From positions 264,553 to 328,552 of the forward strand of contig CANOVB010000001.1 in the NCBI GenBank assembly GCA_947570695.1: a stretch of 64,000 nt of DNA. The letters are read 5' to 3'. Every line of letters begins with the position of its first letter. Position 1 is the stretch's first letter. The notes beneath the pieces were generated by a model that was given only the letters and a program-made list of their open reading frames with translations, searched no databases and was not told the DNA's origin. Below are positions 43,997-53,453 of this stretch, in pieces. This DNA comes from an uncultured Clostridium sp. (lineage in GTDB: Bacteria; Bacillota; Clostridia; TANB77; CAG-508). A program made the translations under genes and the position numbers.

Positions 43997-45343
43997 ATGG
44001 ATTTAGAAAATATTGTAGAAGAATTAACAAATTTAATTGAAAATAAAAAAATAAGTAAATTACATAAGTTTTTAGAAAATATAAATAGTCCAGATTTCCC
44101 GAGTATTTTGGAAAATATTGATGAAGAAAAAGTTATAATTGTATATAGATTATTATCAAAAGAAAAAGCAGCTGAAGTGTTTGTAGAATTAGAACATGAT
44201 TCTCAAGAAAAGTTAATAAGTTATTTAACTGATTCAGAAATAAAAAATGTTATGAATGAGCTTTATATGGATGATGCTGTTGACTTAATTGAAGAAATGC
44301 CTTCAAATGTTGTTAAACGTATATTAGCAAACACAAAACCACAAAATAGAAAAATTATAAACGAATTATTAAAGTATCCAGATGAAACAGCTGGAACTCT
44401 TATGACAACAGAGTTTATAGATTTGAAAGAAAATATGACGGTAGATCAAGCTTTTGAAGTTATAAAGAAAAAGGGATTAAAAAAAGAAACAGTGTATAAT
44501 TGCTATGTATTAAGTATTGATAGAAAGCTTTTAGGTGTTGTTGATATAAAAGCCCTTTTAGTAGCAGATAGAGAAAAACTAGTAAAAGAAATAATGGATA
44601 CAAATGTAATTAAAGCATATACTTTAGAAGATCAGGAAGAAGTAACAAAGATGTTTGAAAAGTATGATGCAGTTGCAATACCAGTTGTAGATAAAGAAGA
44701 AAGACTAGTTGGTATTATAACAATAGACGATGCCATTGATGTAATGCAAGAGGAAACTTTAGAAGATTTTGAAAAAATGGCCGCTATTATGCCAGCAGAA
44801 GATACATATTTTAAAACAAGTGTATTTACACATGCGAAAAATAGAATAGTTTGGCTATTAGTTTTAATGATTTCTGCAATGATTACAGGAGCAATAATAG
44901 AAAACTTTGAATCAGCAATAGCTTCACTTCCTCTATTAGTATCTTTTATACCAATGATTATGGGAACTGGTGGGAACTGTGGCTCTCAAAGTTCAACATT
45001 AATAATTAGAGGTTTAGCAACAGATGAAATAAAAACAAAAGATATTTTAAAAGCAATGTGGAAGGAGTTTAGAGTTGCTATTTTAGTTGGAATTGGACTA
45101 GCAATAGTAAATACAGCTAGAATTATTATTCAATATAAAGATGTGAAAATAGCTTTTGCTGTTTCAATTACTCTTATATTTACAGTAATTTTAGCAAAAC
45201 TGCTTGGATGTATATTGCCAATTTTGGCTAAAAAATTAAAATTAGATCCTGCGATTATGGCATCACCATTACTTACTACTGTTGCAGATACTATATCAGT
45301 TTTGTTATTTTTTGTTATTTCAAGTATGATATTTAATTTATAA
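43997..45343 (+). CDS. mgtE: Magnesium transporter MgtE (copy 2)
   Basis: A 448-residue paralogue of the preceding protein, co-linear throughout, with long identical stretches such as the CBS segment around YTLEDQEEVTKMFEKYDAVA. The pore motif reads FIPMIMGTGGNCGSQSSTLIIRGLA: GTGGNCG replaces DTGGNAG, so the acidic residue of that motif is Gly here. That position contributes to the Mg2+ site in MgtE channels, so ion preference could differ. AGGAGGG precedes the ATG. A terminator follows the pair. Confidence 0.94.
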   Translation: MDLENIVEELTNLIENKKISKLHKFLENINSPDFPSILENIDEEKVIIVYRLLSKEKAAEVFVELEHDSQEKLISYLTDSEIKNVMNELYMDDAVDLIEEMPSNVVKRILANTKPQNRKIINELLKYPDETAGTLMTTEFIDLKENMTVDQAFEVIKKKGLKKETVYNCYVLSIDRKLLGVVDIKALLVADREKLVKEIMDTNVIKAYTLEDQEEVTKMFEKYDAVAIPVVDKEERLVGIITIDDAIDVMQEETLEDFEKMAAIMPAEDTYFKTSVFTHAKNRIVWLLVLMISAMITGAIIENFESAIASLPLLVSFIPMIMGTGGNCGSQSSTLIIRGLATDEIKTKDILKAMWKEFRVAILVGIGLAIVNTARIIIQYKDVKIAFAVSITLIFTVILAKLLGCILPILAKKLKLDPAIMASPLLTTVADTISVLLFFVISSMIFNL

Positions 45344-45355
45344 TAATTAGTTAGG

Positions 45356-45388
45356 AAATGCATATCCTTATAATGGGTATGCATTTTT
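45356..45388 (+). terminator. Terminator of the mgtE pair
   Basis: AAATGCATA and TATGCATTT pair around a 13-base loop, then T residues. Confidence 0.85.
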
Positions 45389-45461
45389 AATATTTATTAT
45401 TGATATATATCCAAATATCTATTATAATAAAAGAGTAAATTATGACGAAAAGAGAAGAATA

Positions 45462-46046
45462 ATGGAAAAGATTTATATTGTTTTAGCACATACTGGAACA
45501 TTACTATCTAGACTAATTAAAATGAGAACAGGTGCTGAATATACACATGTGTCTATTGCATTAGATGAAAATTTAAAAAATATGTATTCTTTTGGAAGAA
45601 AATATTCATATATAGCATTTATAGGAGGATTTGTTAGAGAAGGAGCAAATTTTGGAACCTTTAAGCGATTTTATAATACAGAAATAAGCATATATGAAGT
45701 AAGTGTAACAGAAGAGCAATACAAAAAAGTTTATGAAACAATAGAATTTGTTAAAGAACATAAAGATGAATATAAATTTAATATATTAGGATTATTTTTA
45801 GCTGGATTTAATAAAAAGAGAAAAGCTGAAAAAACATATTATTGTGCAGAATTTGTAAAAGCATTATTAGAAAAATCAGAAGTAGATATAAGTGGATTAC
45901 CAGAGATAATAAAGCCTGAGCATTTTAAAAATATAAAAAATTCAAAATTAATATATAAAGGACTTTTAAAAGAATATCAAAAGAAAACTAAATTTATGGA
46001 AAATCTTTTAGAGATTATGATTTCTAAAAGAGGAATTAAATATTAA
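45462..46046 (+). CDS. Permuted NlpC/P60-like (YiiX/C92-type) papain-fold protein
   Basis: A 194-residue soluble protein. H29 in AEYTHVSIAL precedes C128 in KTYYCAEFVKALL, the reversed His-to-Cys order of permuted papain-like amidases and lipid-modifying enzymes. No signal peptide is present. A basic C-terminal tail could contact membranes. It stands alone, upstream of a two-component system. The reaction is unknown; cleavage of an amide in lipids or cell wall is the family expectation. Confidence 0.75.
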   Translation: MEKIYIVLAHTGTLLSRLIKMRTGAEYTHVSIALDENLKNMYSFGRKYSYIAFIGGFVREGANFGTFKRFYNTEISIYEVSVTEEQYKKVYETIEFVKEHKDEYKFNILGLFLAGFNKKRKAEKTYYCAEFVKALLEKSEVDISGLPEIIKPEHFKNIKNSKLIYKGLLKEYQKKTKFMENLLEIMISKRGIKY

Positions 46047-46118
46047 TTTAATTTTAATTTAAGGTTATTGCTATAAAATGCTAATATAAAATTTTCATGT
46101 AAAAATAGAGGGAAATTT

Positions 46119-46787
46119 ATGAGAATATTAATTGTTGAAGATGATAAAGTATTAGCAAAAACTGTTGAACAGTGTATAGGAAATAAATATGATGTTGATC
46201 ATGCTTATGATGGAGAAGAAGGAATTCTTTATGCAAAGCAAGGAATTTATGATGCAATAATTTTAGATATAATGATGCCAATTTTAGATGGATATGATGT
46301 TCTAAATAAATTAAGAAATGAGAAGATTTTTACTCCAGTGCTTATTTTAACAGCAAAAGATGGAATAAATGATAAAGTTAAAGGTTTTAGATATGGAGCT
46401 GATGATTATTTAGTAAAACCATTTAACAGAGAAGAATTAATAGTGAGATTAGAAGCACTAATTAGAAGAGCAAATGGAAATTATGCTGAAAATATAATTG
46501 AGTATAAAGACTTAAAATTAGACTTAAATAGTAGAACAGCAGCTGCAAATGGAAAAGAAGTAGTGCTTCAGGGAAAACAATTTGATATGTTAGAATATTT
46601 AATAAATTCTAAAAATACTATAATAACAAAAGAGCAAATCTTTGATAAAATATGGGGATTTAATAGTGAAACTACTACTAATGTAATAGAAGTTTATGCT
46701 AGTGGTTTAAGAAAGGAACTAAAAAAGATTGGATATGATAAATATTTAAAAACAATTAGAGGTGTAGGATATATCTGGTCAGAGTAG
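46119..46787 (+). CDS. OmpR-family response regulator
   Basis: A 222-residue regulator. The receiver domain (about 1-115) has acidic E7/D8/D9, phosphoacceptor D50 (IILDIMMP), T near 80 and K near 101 (LVKPFNR). The C-terminal winged helix (about 130-220) has TTNVIEVYASGLRKEL and TIRGVGY. It is followed 9 bp later by its sensor kinase gene. The layout resembles ArlR or CssR. Targets are unknown. Confidence 0.95.
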   Translation: MRILIVEDDKVLAKTVEQCIGNKYDVDHAYDGEEGILYAKQGIYDAIILDIMMPILDGYDVLNKLRNEKIFTPVLILTAKDGINDKVKGFRYGADDYLVKPFNREELIVRLEALIRRANGNYAENIIEYKDLKLDLNSRTAAANGKEVVLQGKQFDMLEYLINSKNTIITKEQIFDKIWGFNSETTTNVIEVYASGLRKELKKIGYDKYLKTIRGVGYIWSE

Positions 46788-46796
46788 AGTATTAAA

Positions 46797-48128
46797 ATGG
46801 AAGAACAAGAAGTTTTAAGAAATAAGTTAATTAAACATATTGCTTATAATATAATTGGATTTGCTTTAATTTTTATTATTTTTGGAATTTTTATTTTTCT
46901 TTTAGTAAAAGGTGTAACATATAGTAGTGTAATTAAAGATTTATATGATAGTAAGAAAACTCTTTTGGAAGTAGATAATGAAAAAATTAATATTATTATT
47001 GATTCTAATTATATTACAAAATCAGAAAGAGATAGTTGGATTCAAAATTCAATAAAGAAATATCAAGATTATATGTTAGCTAGAAAAATTTTAAATCCAA
47101 ATGTTATTCTCATTTTAAGAGATTTAGATAAAAAAATTATAAATGAGAGTGAAATTGGAAGATATGTAGATTACACAGATGAAATAGATTTTGATGAAAA
47201 TAATTTAAATAAAATATATGAAGTAACATTAGATGAAAAATATTCATATATGGGATTAAACTTTATATTTGATGGAAATGGAATAACAGAAGATAGATAT
47301 ATACAATTATTAGTAAATATAGATAGTGAAAAAGATTTAGTTGCAAATTATTTAAAAATAATTAGTTTAGCTGTATTTGTGGGAATAATGCTTTCAATTA
47401 TTACAAGTTATATTTTGGCCCAAAAAACATTAGAGCCACTTCGCGAAAATATTATAAAACAAATGGAATTTGTGCAAAACGCTTCACATGAGCTTAGAAC
47501 TCCACTTACAATAATTCAGGCAAAACAAGAGCTTTTACTTCAAGAGCCTAATGCTAAAATCATTGATAAATCAGAGGATATTATATTAACATTAAATGAA
47601 ACTAAGAGATTAACTAAACTTATAAAAGATTTAATGATACTTTCAAGAGCTGATGCTAAAAAAATGAGTTTACAAAAAGAAAATATAAATATAGATGAAT
47701 ATATTAAAGAAGTTATAGGTCCTTATTCTGAAATTGCACAAATGCAAGAAAAAGAAATCATATTAGATTTAAATTATAATATGGATATAGATGTTGATAC
47801 AAGTAGATTTTATCAATTAATGATAATTTTATTAGATAATGCTATAAAATATACAGAAACAAAAGATAAGATTGAAATAAAAACATATTTAAAAGATAAT
47901 AAATTTATTATGGAGGTTAAAGATACTGGAATAGGCGTAAGTGATGAAGGATTAAAGCGAATATTTGAAAGATTTTATAGAGAAGATAAGGCAAGAAGTA
48001 GAGAAACAGGTGGAAGTGGATTAGGTCTTTCGATTGCTGATTTTATAGTAACTTCTCATGGAGGAAATATTAGAGCAAGTCATAATAAACCAAAAGGAAC
48101 AGTATTTACAATAAGATTACCAAGATAA
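46797..48128 (+). CDS. Sensor histidine kinase of the two-component system
   Basis: A 443-residue kinase: a helix at about 16-38, an extracellular sensor loop of about 145 residues, a second helix (about 186-207), then HisKA with H231 (FVQNASHELRTPLT) and HATPase_c with N box LMIILLDNAIKYTE, DTGIGVSDEG and GGSGLGLSI. There is no full HAMP domain, only a short linker. It probably phosphorylates the adjacent OmpR-type regulator. The start is ATG 46797, with weak upstream AGAGTAGAG. Confidence 0.94.
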   Translation: MEEQEVLRNKLIKHIAYNIIGFALIFIIFGIFIFLLVKGVTYSSVIKDLYDSKKTLLEVDNEKINIIIDSNYITKSERDSWIQNSIKKYQDYMLARKILNPNVILILRDLDKKIINESEIGRYVDYTDEIDFDENNLNKIYEVTLDEKYSYMGLNFIFDGNGITEDRYIQLLVNIDSEKDLVANYLKIISLAVFVGIMLSIITSYILAQKTLEPLRENIIKQMEFVQNASHELRTPLTIIQAKQELLLQEPNAKIIDKSEDIILTLNETKRLTKLIKDLMILSRADAKKMSLQKENINIDEYIKEVIGPYSEIAQMQEKEIILDLNYNMDIDVDTSRFYQLMIILLDNAIKYTETKDKIEIKTYLKDNKFIMEVKDTGIGVSDEGLKRIFERFYREDKARSRETGGSGLGLSIADFIVTSHGGNIRASHNKPKGTVFTIRLPR

Positions 48129-48136
48129 ATAAAAAG

Positions 48137-48168
48137 AGAACAAGTCTAAAAAGATTTGTTCTTTTTTC
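48137..48168 (+). terminator. Terminator of the two-component system
   Basis: AGAACAAGTCT pairs with AGATTTGTTCT around AAAA, followed by TTTTTT. Confidence 0.9.
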
Positions 48169-48226
48169 TGGTTTAAACTTCTAAAAAAATGTGTATATTA
48201 TAATTAAGATTTTTTTGGAGGTTTTT

Positions 48227-50689
48227 ATGGTATATAAATTTACAAAAAGTGGAGAAAAAGTTTTATCAATAGCAAATGAGCTTGCTATTGATTTAGGACA
48301 TTGTTATATAGGAACAGAACATATTTTATATGGCTTATCTTGTGAGGAAAATGGAGTTGCAGGAAAAGTTTTAGAGAATCAAAATGTTACACCAGAAGAC
48401 ATTTTAGATAAAATAGAAGAATTAATAGGGGGGCAAGTAAAAGAAAATTTTTCTGTTTTAGGTTTTACTCCAAGAACAAAAAAGATTTTAGAAAATGCAT
48501 ATTTAGAAGCTAAAAAACTAGGTTCAAATTATATAGGGACAGAGCATCTTTTAATTGGAATAATGAAAGAAACAGATAGTTTAGCAATTAGAATTTTAGT
48601 TGATTTAGAAGTAAATCCAGAAGATATGTATTCAGATATTGCAAAAACTTTGAATGAATTTGAGGAAAATATAAATAATCAAGTTCAAGAAAAGCAAGAA
48701 ACAAATAATTATAATTCAACTCAAAATTTAAATCAATTCGGTAATGATTTAACTAAGCAGGCAAAAGAAGGAAAATTAGATCCTGTTATTGGAAGATCTG
48801 AGGAAACAGATAGGGTAATTGAAATTTTATCAAGAAGAACAAAAAATAATCCATGCTTGATTGGAGAGCCTGGAGTTGGAAAAACAGCGGTAATTGAAGG
48901 ATTAGCACAAAAAATTGTAAATGGAAATATTCCCGAAAATTTAAAAAATAAAAGAGTTATTACTTTAGATATTACTTCTATGGTTGCAGGAGCAAAATAT
49001 AGAGGTGATTTTGAAGAAAGAGTAAAAAAATGTTTAGCAGAAGTAAAAAAGGCACAAGATATAATTTTATTTATAGATGAAATTCATACAATAGTTGGTG
49101 CTGGAGCTGCTGAGGGAGCAATAGATGCTGCTAATATTTTAAAACCATTACTTGCAAGAGGAGAAATTCAAGTAGTTGGAGCAACAACAATAAAAGAATA
49201 TAGAAAATATATAGAAAAAGATTCTGCTTTAGAAAGAAGATTTCAAGCTGTAAATATTGATGAACCAAATGTTGAAGACACAATAAAAATTTTAAAAGGA
49301 TTAAGAGATAAATATGAAGCTCATCATAATGTTAAAATTACAAATGAAGCAATTATTTCAGCTGTTGAACTTTCAAGTAGATATATTAATGATAGATTTC
49401 TGCCAGATAAAGCTATTGATTTAATAGATGAAGCATCTTCAAAAGTTAAGTTAAAATCATTTGTTGAACCAGAATATTTAAAAAATATGGAAAAAGATTT
49501 AGATAGAGTTATAAAAGAAAAAGAAGAAGCTATAAATACTCAGAATTATGAAAGAGCAGCTAAATTAAGAGATGAAGAAAATGATTTATTAAATAAACTT
49601 GAGAAAGAAAATGACACTTGGAAAAACAAAAACAATAAAAAAGTTATTAATATTGAAAAAGAAGATATAGAAATGGTTATATCAAGATGGACTGGAATAC
49701 CTGTATATAAAATTACAGAAAGTGAAAATGAGAAATTAAAGAATTTAGAAAAATCTTTGCATAGCAGAGTAGTGGGGCAAGAAGAAGCTATTTCAGCAAT
49801 TTCAAAAGCAATAAGGAGAAGCAGAGTAGGACTAAAAGATCCAAATAGACCAATAGGATCATTTTTGTTTTTAGGGCCTACAGGAGTAGGAAAAACGGAG
49901 CTTACGAAGGCTTTGGCAGAAAGCTTATTTGGAAATGAAAATTCAATGATTAGGATAGACATGTCTGAATATATGGAAAGTCATTCTGTTTCAAAAATGA
50001 TAGGCTCTCCTCCAGGATATATTGGATATGACGAGTCAAATGGATTGGCTGAAAGAGTAAGAAGAAAACCATATTCAGTAATTTTATTTGATGAAATAGA
50101 AAAAGCTCACATAGATATTATGAATATTTTACTTCAAATATTAGAAGATGGAATTTTAACAGACAGTCAAGGCAGAACTGTAAGTTTTAAGAATTGTGTA
50201 ATAATAATGACATCCAATATTGGGGCAAGAAAAATAACCGATAGAAAAAAACTAGGCTTTATAAATGAACTTTCTGAAAGTAACGAATATGATGAAATAA
50301 AAAAATCTGTTATGGAAGAATTAAAAAGAGATTTAAAACCAGAGTTTATAAACAGAATTGACGAAATAGTAATTTTTCATAAATTAAATAAAGAAGAAAT
50401 AAGAAGCATAATAGATTTGATGCTAAAAAAAGTAAAAAATAGATTAAATAAACAAAATTATTTGTTAGAATTTGATGAAACAATAAAAGATGTGATAGAA
50501 AAAAACGGAACAGATAGTAATTATGGCGCAAGACCAATAAGAAGAGCAGTACAAAATTATGTTGAGGACAAAATTGCAGAAGGAATTTTAAATGGACAAA
50601 TAAATAAAAATGAAAAAATAATAATATGTGCTAAAGATGAAAATGTGTATTTTAAAAATTTAAATAATAGTTCTTTTAGTAAAGTTTAG
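48227..50689 (+). CDS. clpC: ATP-dependent Clp protease ATP-binding subunit ClpC
   Basis: About 820 residues. Two Clp-N repeats (about 1-145), AAA+ domain 1 with GEPGVGKTA (about 205-213), a UVR motif (YERAAKLRDEENDLLNKLE, near 440-460) in the middle domain, and AAA+ domain 2 with GPTGVGKTE, plus C-terminal ClpB_D2-small domain. It unfolds substrates for ClpP. ATG 48227 follows GGAGG; the longer frame from 48191 lacks a ribosome site. The usual ctsR-mcsA-mcsB partners are not upstream, and no CtsR heptad repeat was noticed. The stop codon lies in the terminator. Confidence 0.95.
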   Translation: MVYKFTKSGEKVLSIANELAIDLGHCYIGTEHILYGLSCEENGVAGKVLENQNVTPEDILDKIEELIGGQVKENFSVLGFTPRTKKILENAYLEAKKLGSNYIGTEHLLIGIMKETDSLAIRILVDLEVNPEDMYSDIAKTLNEFEENINNQVQEKQETNNYNSTQNLNQFGNDLTKQAKEGKLDPVIGRSEETDRVIEILSRRTKNNPCLIGEPGVGKTAVIEGLAQKIVNGNIPENLKNKRVITLDITSMVAGAKYRGDFEERVKKCLAEVKKAQDIILFIDEIHTIVGAGAAEGAIDAANILKPLLARGEIQVVGATTIKEYRKYIEKDSALERRFQAVNIDEPNVEDTIKILKGLRDKYEAHHNVKITNEAIISAVELSSRYINDRFLPDKAIDLIDEASSKVKLKSFVEPEYLKNMEKDLDRVIKEKEEAINTQNYERAAKLRDEENDLLNKLEKENDTWKNKNNKKVINIEKEDIEMVISRWTGIPVYKITESENEKLKNLEKSLHSRVVGQEEAISAISKAIRRSRVGLKDPNRPIGSFLFLGPTGVGKTELTKALAESLFGNENSMIRIDMSEYMESHSVSKMIGSPPGYIGYDESNGLAERVRRKPYSVILFDEIEKAHIDIMNILLQILEDGILTDSQGRTVSFKNCVIIMTSNIGARKITDRKKLGFINELSESNEYDEIKKSVMEELKRDLKPEFINRIDEIVIFHKLNKEEIRSIIDLMLKKVKNRLNKQNYLLEFDETIKDVIEKNGTDSNYGARPIRRAVQNYVEDKIAEGILNGQINKNEKIIICAKDENVYFKNLNNSSFSKV

Positions 50690-50714
50690 ATTAGTTTTTT
50701 TAAACTAATCTAAA
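50685..50714. terminator. Shared bidirectional terminator of clpC and the CDF gene
   Basis: TTTAGATTAGTTT and AAACTAATCTAAA form a perfect 13-bp stem with a TTTT loop. The stop codons of both convergent genes (TAG 50687-50689; TAG on the minus strand at 50707-50705) lie inside the arms. Confidence 0.9.
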
Positions 50715-51577
50715 TTTACTGGGTGAACATGAACAACTGCTTTATCAATTTTTTCAAGGGCTTCTACATCTTTTTCCAAATGATTTGCAAGTTTATGACT
50801 TTCATAGGTGCTCATTTGACCATCAACAGCTATTGTAAATATAACAAAATACTTATAACCAACAGGTGTAGAATATAAATTATAACAATTTTTAATATCA
50901 TCATGCTCTTTTGCTAAGTTCATTATAGTTTCTTTTGTTTGCTCATCTAAAGAAACATCCATAAGTACATTATAGCTTTCAAAAAATATTCCAAATCCAG
51001 TAATTAAAATCCATATAGAAATACCAATACCAACTAATCCATCAATCCAATAAATTCCTATTAAACTAAATAGAATTGAAATAAGAGTAAAAGTAGTAAC
51101 TATACAGTCATTTTTATGATCTTTATAATTAGATTTTAAAAGAATACTGTTATGTTTTTTAAACATTGATTTTGTATAAATGTATAATAAGAATTTTGTA
51201 ATAATAGTTAATATACAAACAATAACTAAAAACCATGAAAATTCAAAATGTGATTTATTTATTAAACTTGATATTGAGTCAAGTAATAATTTAAGTGAAA
51301 GTAAAATCATTGTAATACTAATAAAAAGTGAAAAAAGGTATTCAGCTTTTCCATGACCAAAATTATGATCATTATCTTTGGGTTCACTAGAAATTTTGTT
51401 TCCGATAAACGTCATAAATGATGCTAAAATATCAGAAGCACTATTCATACTATCTGCAATCATTGATTGACTATGAGAAATAAAACCTACTAAAGCCTTT
51501 ATTACTAGTAAAAAAATATTCCCTAAAATACCTGCAATTCCAGCTTTTTTTATATCATTATATTTTTGGTTTTCCAT
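50705..51577 (-). CDS. Cation diffusion facilitator (CDF) family transporter
   Basis: About 290 residues from ATG 51577, chosen because GGAGG lies 5 bases upstream. Six membrane helices cover about 12-205. Metal-site residues appear in helix II (SMIADSMNSASD) and helix V (KSNYKDHKNDCIVT); FGHGKAEYL is a family signature. A C-terminal cytoplasmic domain (about 210-290) ends VHVHPVNLD. It exports divalent metal such as Zn2+, Mn2+ or Fe2+ by proton antiport; selectivity is not clear. The HDCI-like helix V pattern (here HKNDC) fits Mn/Zn types. Confidence 0.92.
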   Translation of the reverse strand: MENQKYNDIKKAGIAGILGNIFLLVIKALVGFISHSQSMIADSMNSASDILASFMTFIGNKISSEPKDNDHNFGHGKAEYLFSLFISITMILLSLKLLLDSISSLINKSHFEFSWFLVIVCILTIITKFLLYIYTKSMFKKHNSILLKSNYKDHKNDCIVTTFTLISILFSLIGIYWIDGLVGIGISIWILITGFGIFFESYNVLMDVSLDEQTKETIMNLAKEHDDIKNCYNLYSTPVGYKYFVIFTIAVDGQMSTYESHKLANHLEKDVEALEKIDKAVVHVHPVNLD

Positions 51578-51690
51578 AAAATCCTCCATACTATAAATTA
51601 TATGATAACACACAATAAAAATTTTACAAGATATTGATTAAAAAAAATCTATATGTTATAATCGCTATAGTTTAAACAAAAGAAAGACAG

Positions 51691-52032
51691 GTGTTATTTT
51701 TGATATTTGCGGCAATAATATTTATTTTAATAATGGTTATATTGTTCTTATCAGTACTTGCAGTAGCACAGATAAAAATGGCTGGAATGAATGTAAAAGA
51801 TTTTTGGACATTTGTAAAAGCTAATGACACTTTAAATAAATTGTATGCATTTTCAGTAAAGTATGAGCAACTTACTCCACAGCAACAAGTATTATTTTTG
51901 AAAGAAGCAGATATAATTTTTGATGCTTTTGGAAAAGTACCAGATGCTTTGTGGGAAGAAGAATATCAAAAATATATGGAAATTTTGAATAAATATAAAG
52001 ATATTAGAATAACTAGATGGGAATCCCAATAA
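51691..52032 (+). CDS. Small membrane-anchored protein, unknown function
   Basis: A protein of up to 113 residues. One N-terminal hydrophobic helix (about 2-27) is followed by a soluble domain (MAGMNVKDFWTFVKANDTLNKLYAFSVKYEQLTPQQQVLFLKEADIIFDAF). The start is uncertain: GTG 51691, or TTG 51700, which has AGGTG 6 bases upstream. The helix is kept either way. No family is recognised. It is monocistronic with a terminator overlapping its last codons. Confidence 0.65.
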   Translation: MLFLIFAAIIFILIMVILFLSVLAVAQIKMAGMNVKDFWTFVKANDTLNKLYAFSVKYEQLTPQQQVLFLKEADIIFDAFGKVPDALWEEEYQKYMEILNKYKDIRITRWESQ

Positions 52033-52050
52033 TAAATGGGATTTCTTTTT
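52022..52050 (+). terminator. Terminator of the small membrane protein
   Basis: AATCCCA and TGGGATT pair, then TCTTTTT. Confidence 0.75.
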
Positions 52051-52086
52051 ATATTATAGGAATTTGCTCCGAAATTCCTATAATAT
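52051..52086. repeat. Dispersed palindromic repeat, copy E (head only)
   Basis: ATATTATAGGAATTT pairs with AAATTCCTATAATAT around GCTCCG-type bases. The outer arms match TATAATAGGAA..TTCCTATTATA of copies C and D. It begins at the end of a terminator T run. Confidence 0.62.
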
Positions 52087-52195
52087 TCTATTTTGTTCTT
52101 TTTTTAACATTTTAAAAACATTTCACATATTATATAAAGAGTAAAATGTATAAAAAATAAAAATATGCCTAAATATAATAGGAGGAAGGTGTTAT

Positions 52196-53335
52196 ATGAA
52201 AATTAGATATTTTGACCATTCTGCTACTACAGCAGTTGATAGTAAAGTTTTAGAAGCTATGTTACCATATTTTTCGGAAAATTATGGAAATCCTTCTTCA
52301 GTATATAGTATTGGAAAAAGTAATAAAGAAATTATAAGTATATCAAGAATGAAAATTGCCAGCATTTTGAATTGCAGAGTTAATGAAATTTATTTTACAA
52401 GTTGTGGAAGTGAAAGTGATAATTTAATAATAAAAGGAATTGCTTTTGCAAATAAAAATAGAGGAAATCATATAATTACAAGTCAAATTGAACATCCAGC
52501 AGTTTTGGAAACTTGCAAATTCTTAGAAAAATTTGGATTTAGAGTAACATATTTAAGACCTAATTCAAATGGAATTATTGAACCAAGAGATGTAGAAAGA
52601 AGTATTACAAAAAACACAATATTAATTAGTATAATGTTTGCTAATAATGAAATTGGTACCATAGAGCCAATAAAAGAAATTGGAAGAATTGCGAGAAGAT
52701 ATGGAGTATATTTTCATACTGATAGCGTGCAAGCAATAGGTAATGTAAAAATTGATGTAAAAGAATATAATATAGACGCACTTTCTTTATCAGGACATAA
52801 ATTTTATGGACCAAAAGGAATGGGAGTTGCTTATATAAAAGAAGACGTTCCTTTTGTTAGAATACAAGATGGTGGACACCAAGAAAAAAATAAAAGAGCA
52901 GGAACTGAAAATGTGGCTGGAATCGTTGGAATTGCAAAGGCAATGGAATTAGCGGATAATAATTTAGAAGCATATAATAAAAAAATAAAACAATTAAGAG
53001 ATTTATATATTTCAGAAATAAGTAAAAGAGTGCCATATATAAAAATAAATGGAGACATGGAAAATAGATTATCAGGAAATGCTAATATTTGTTTTAAAGG
53101 TGTTGATGGAGCTAAATTACTATCAAGACTTGATGAACAAGGAATTTGTGCCTCAAGCGGTTCTGCATGTAGTGCAGGTTTATTAACACCATCTCATGTG
53201 TTACTCGCAATAGGTGTACCAAATAGTTTAGCACGTAGTAGTTTGAGAATAACTTTTGGAAAAGAAAATACTTTAGAAGATACTGAATATCTTGTAGAAG
53301 AGCTAGAAAAAATTGTAAATGATTTAAGAAAATAA
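52196..53335 (+). CDS. Cysteine desulfurase (NifS/IscS family)
   Basis: A 379-residue PLP enzyme that converts cysteine to alanine and supplies persulfide sulfur for Fe-S clusters or tRNA thiolation. The PLP lysine is K202 (SLSGHKFYGPKG), the substrate loop carries C325 (CASSGSACSAG), and GNPSSVYSIGK and HTDSVQA are present. AGGAGGA precedes the ATG. No iscU, nifU or thiI is adjacent here, so its sulfur acceptor is not shown. Confidence 0.95.
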   Translation: MKIRYFDHSATTAVDSKVLEAMLPYFSENYGNPSSVYSIGKSNKEIISISRMKIASILNCRVNEIYFTSCGSESDNLIIKGIAFANKNRGNHIITSQIEHPAVLETCKFLEKFGFRVTYLRPNSNGIIEPRDVERSITKNTILISIMFANNEIGTIEPIKEIGRIARRYGVYFHTDSVQAIGNVKIDVKEYNIDALSLSGHKFYGPKGMGVAYIKEDVPFVRIQDGGHQEKNKRAGTENVAGIVGIAKAMELADNNLEAYNKKIKQLRDLYISEISKRVPYIKINGDMENRLSGNANICFKGVDGAKLLSRLDEQGICASSGSACSAGLLTPSHVLLAIGVPNSLARSSLRITFGKENTLEDTEYLVEELEKIVNDLRK

Positions 53336-53387
53336 AATTATAAATTTATATGCTAGCATTTAAATTTGATAAATTAATATGTAGATG

Positions 53388-53421
53388 AAAAAAAGTGGGC
53401 AATTTACAAATTACCCACTCT
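53388..53421 (-). terminator. Terminator of the nfeD-SPFH operon
   Basis: On the minus strand AGTGGGTAATTT pairs with AAATTGCCCACT around TGT-type bases, then a T7 run. It could also stop transcription from the desulfurase gene. Confidence 0.85.
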
Positions 53422-53453
53422 TACTATATACTTTTTATATGTTATTTATAAAA

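Noticed and set aside
48150..48226. CtsR operator before clpC
   Set aside because: No tandem heptad repeat of the CtsR type was found in this short spacer.
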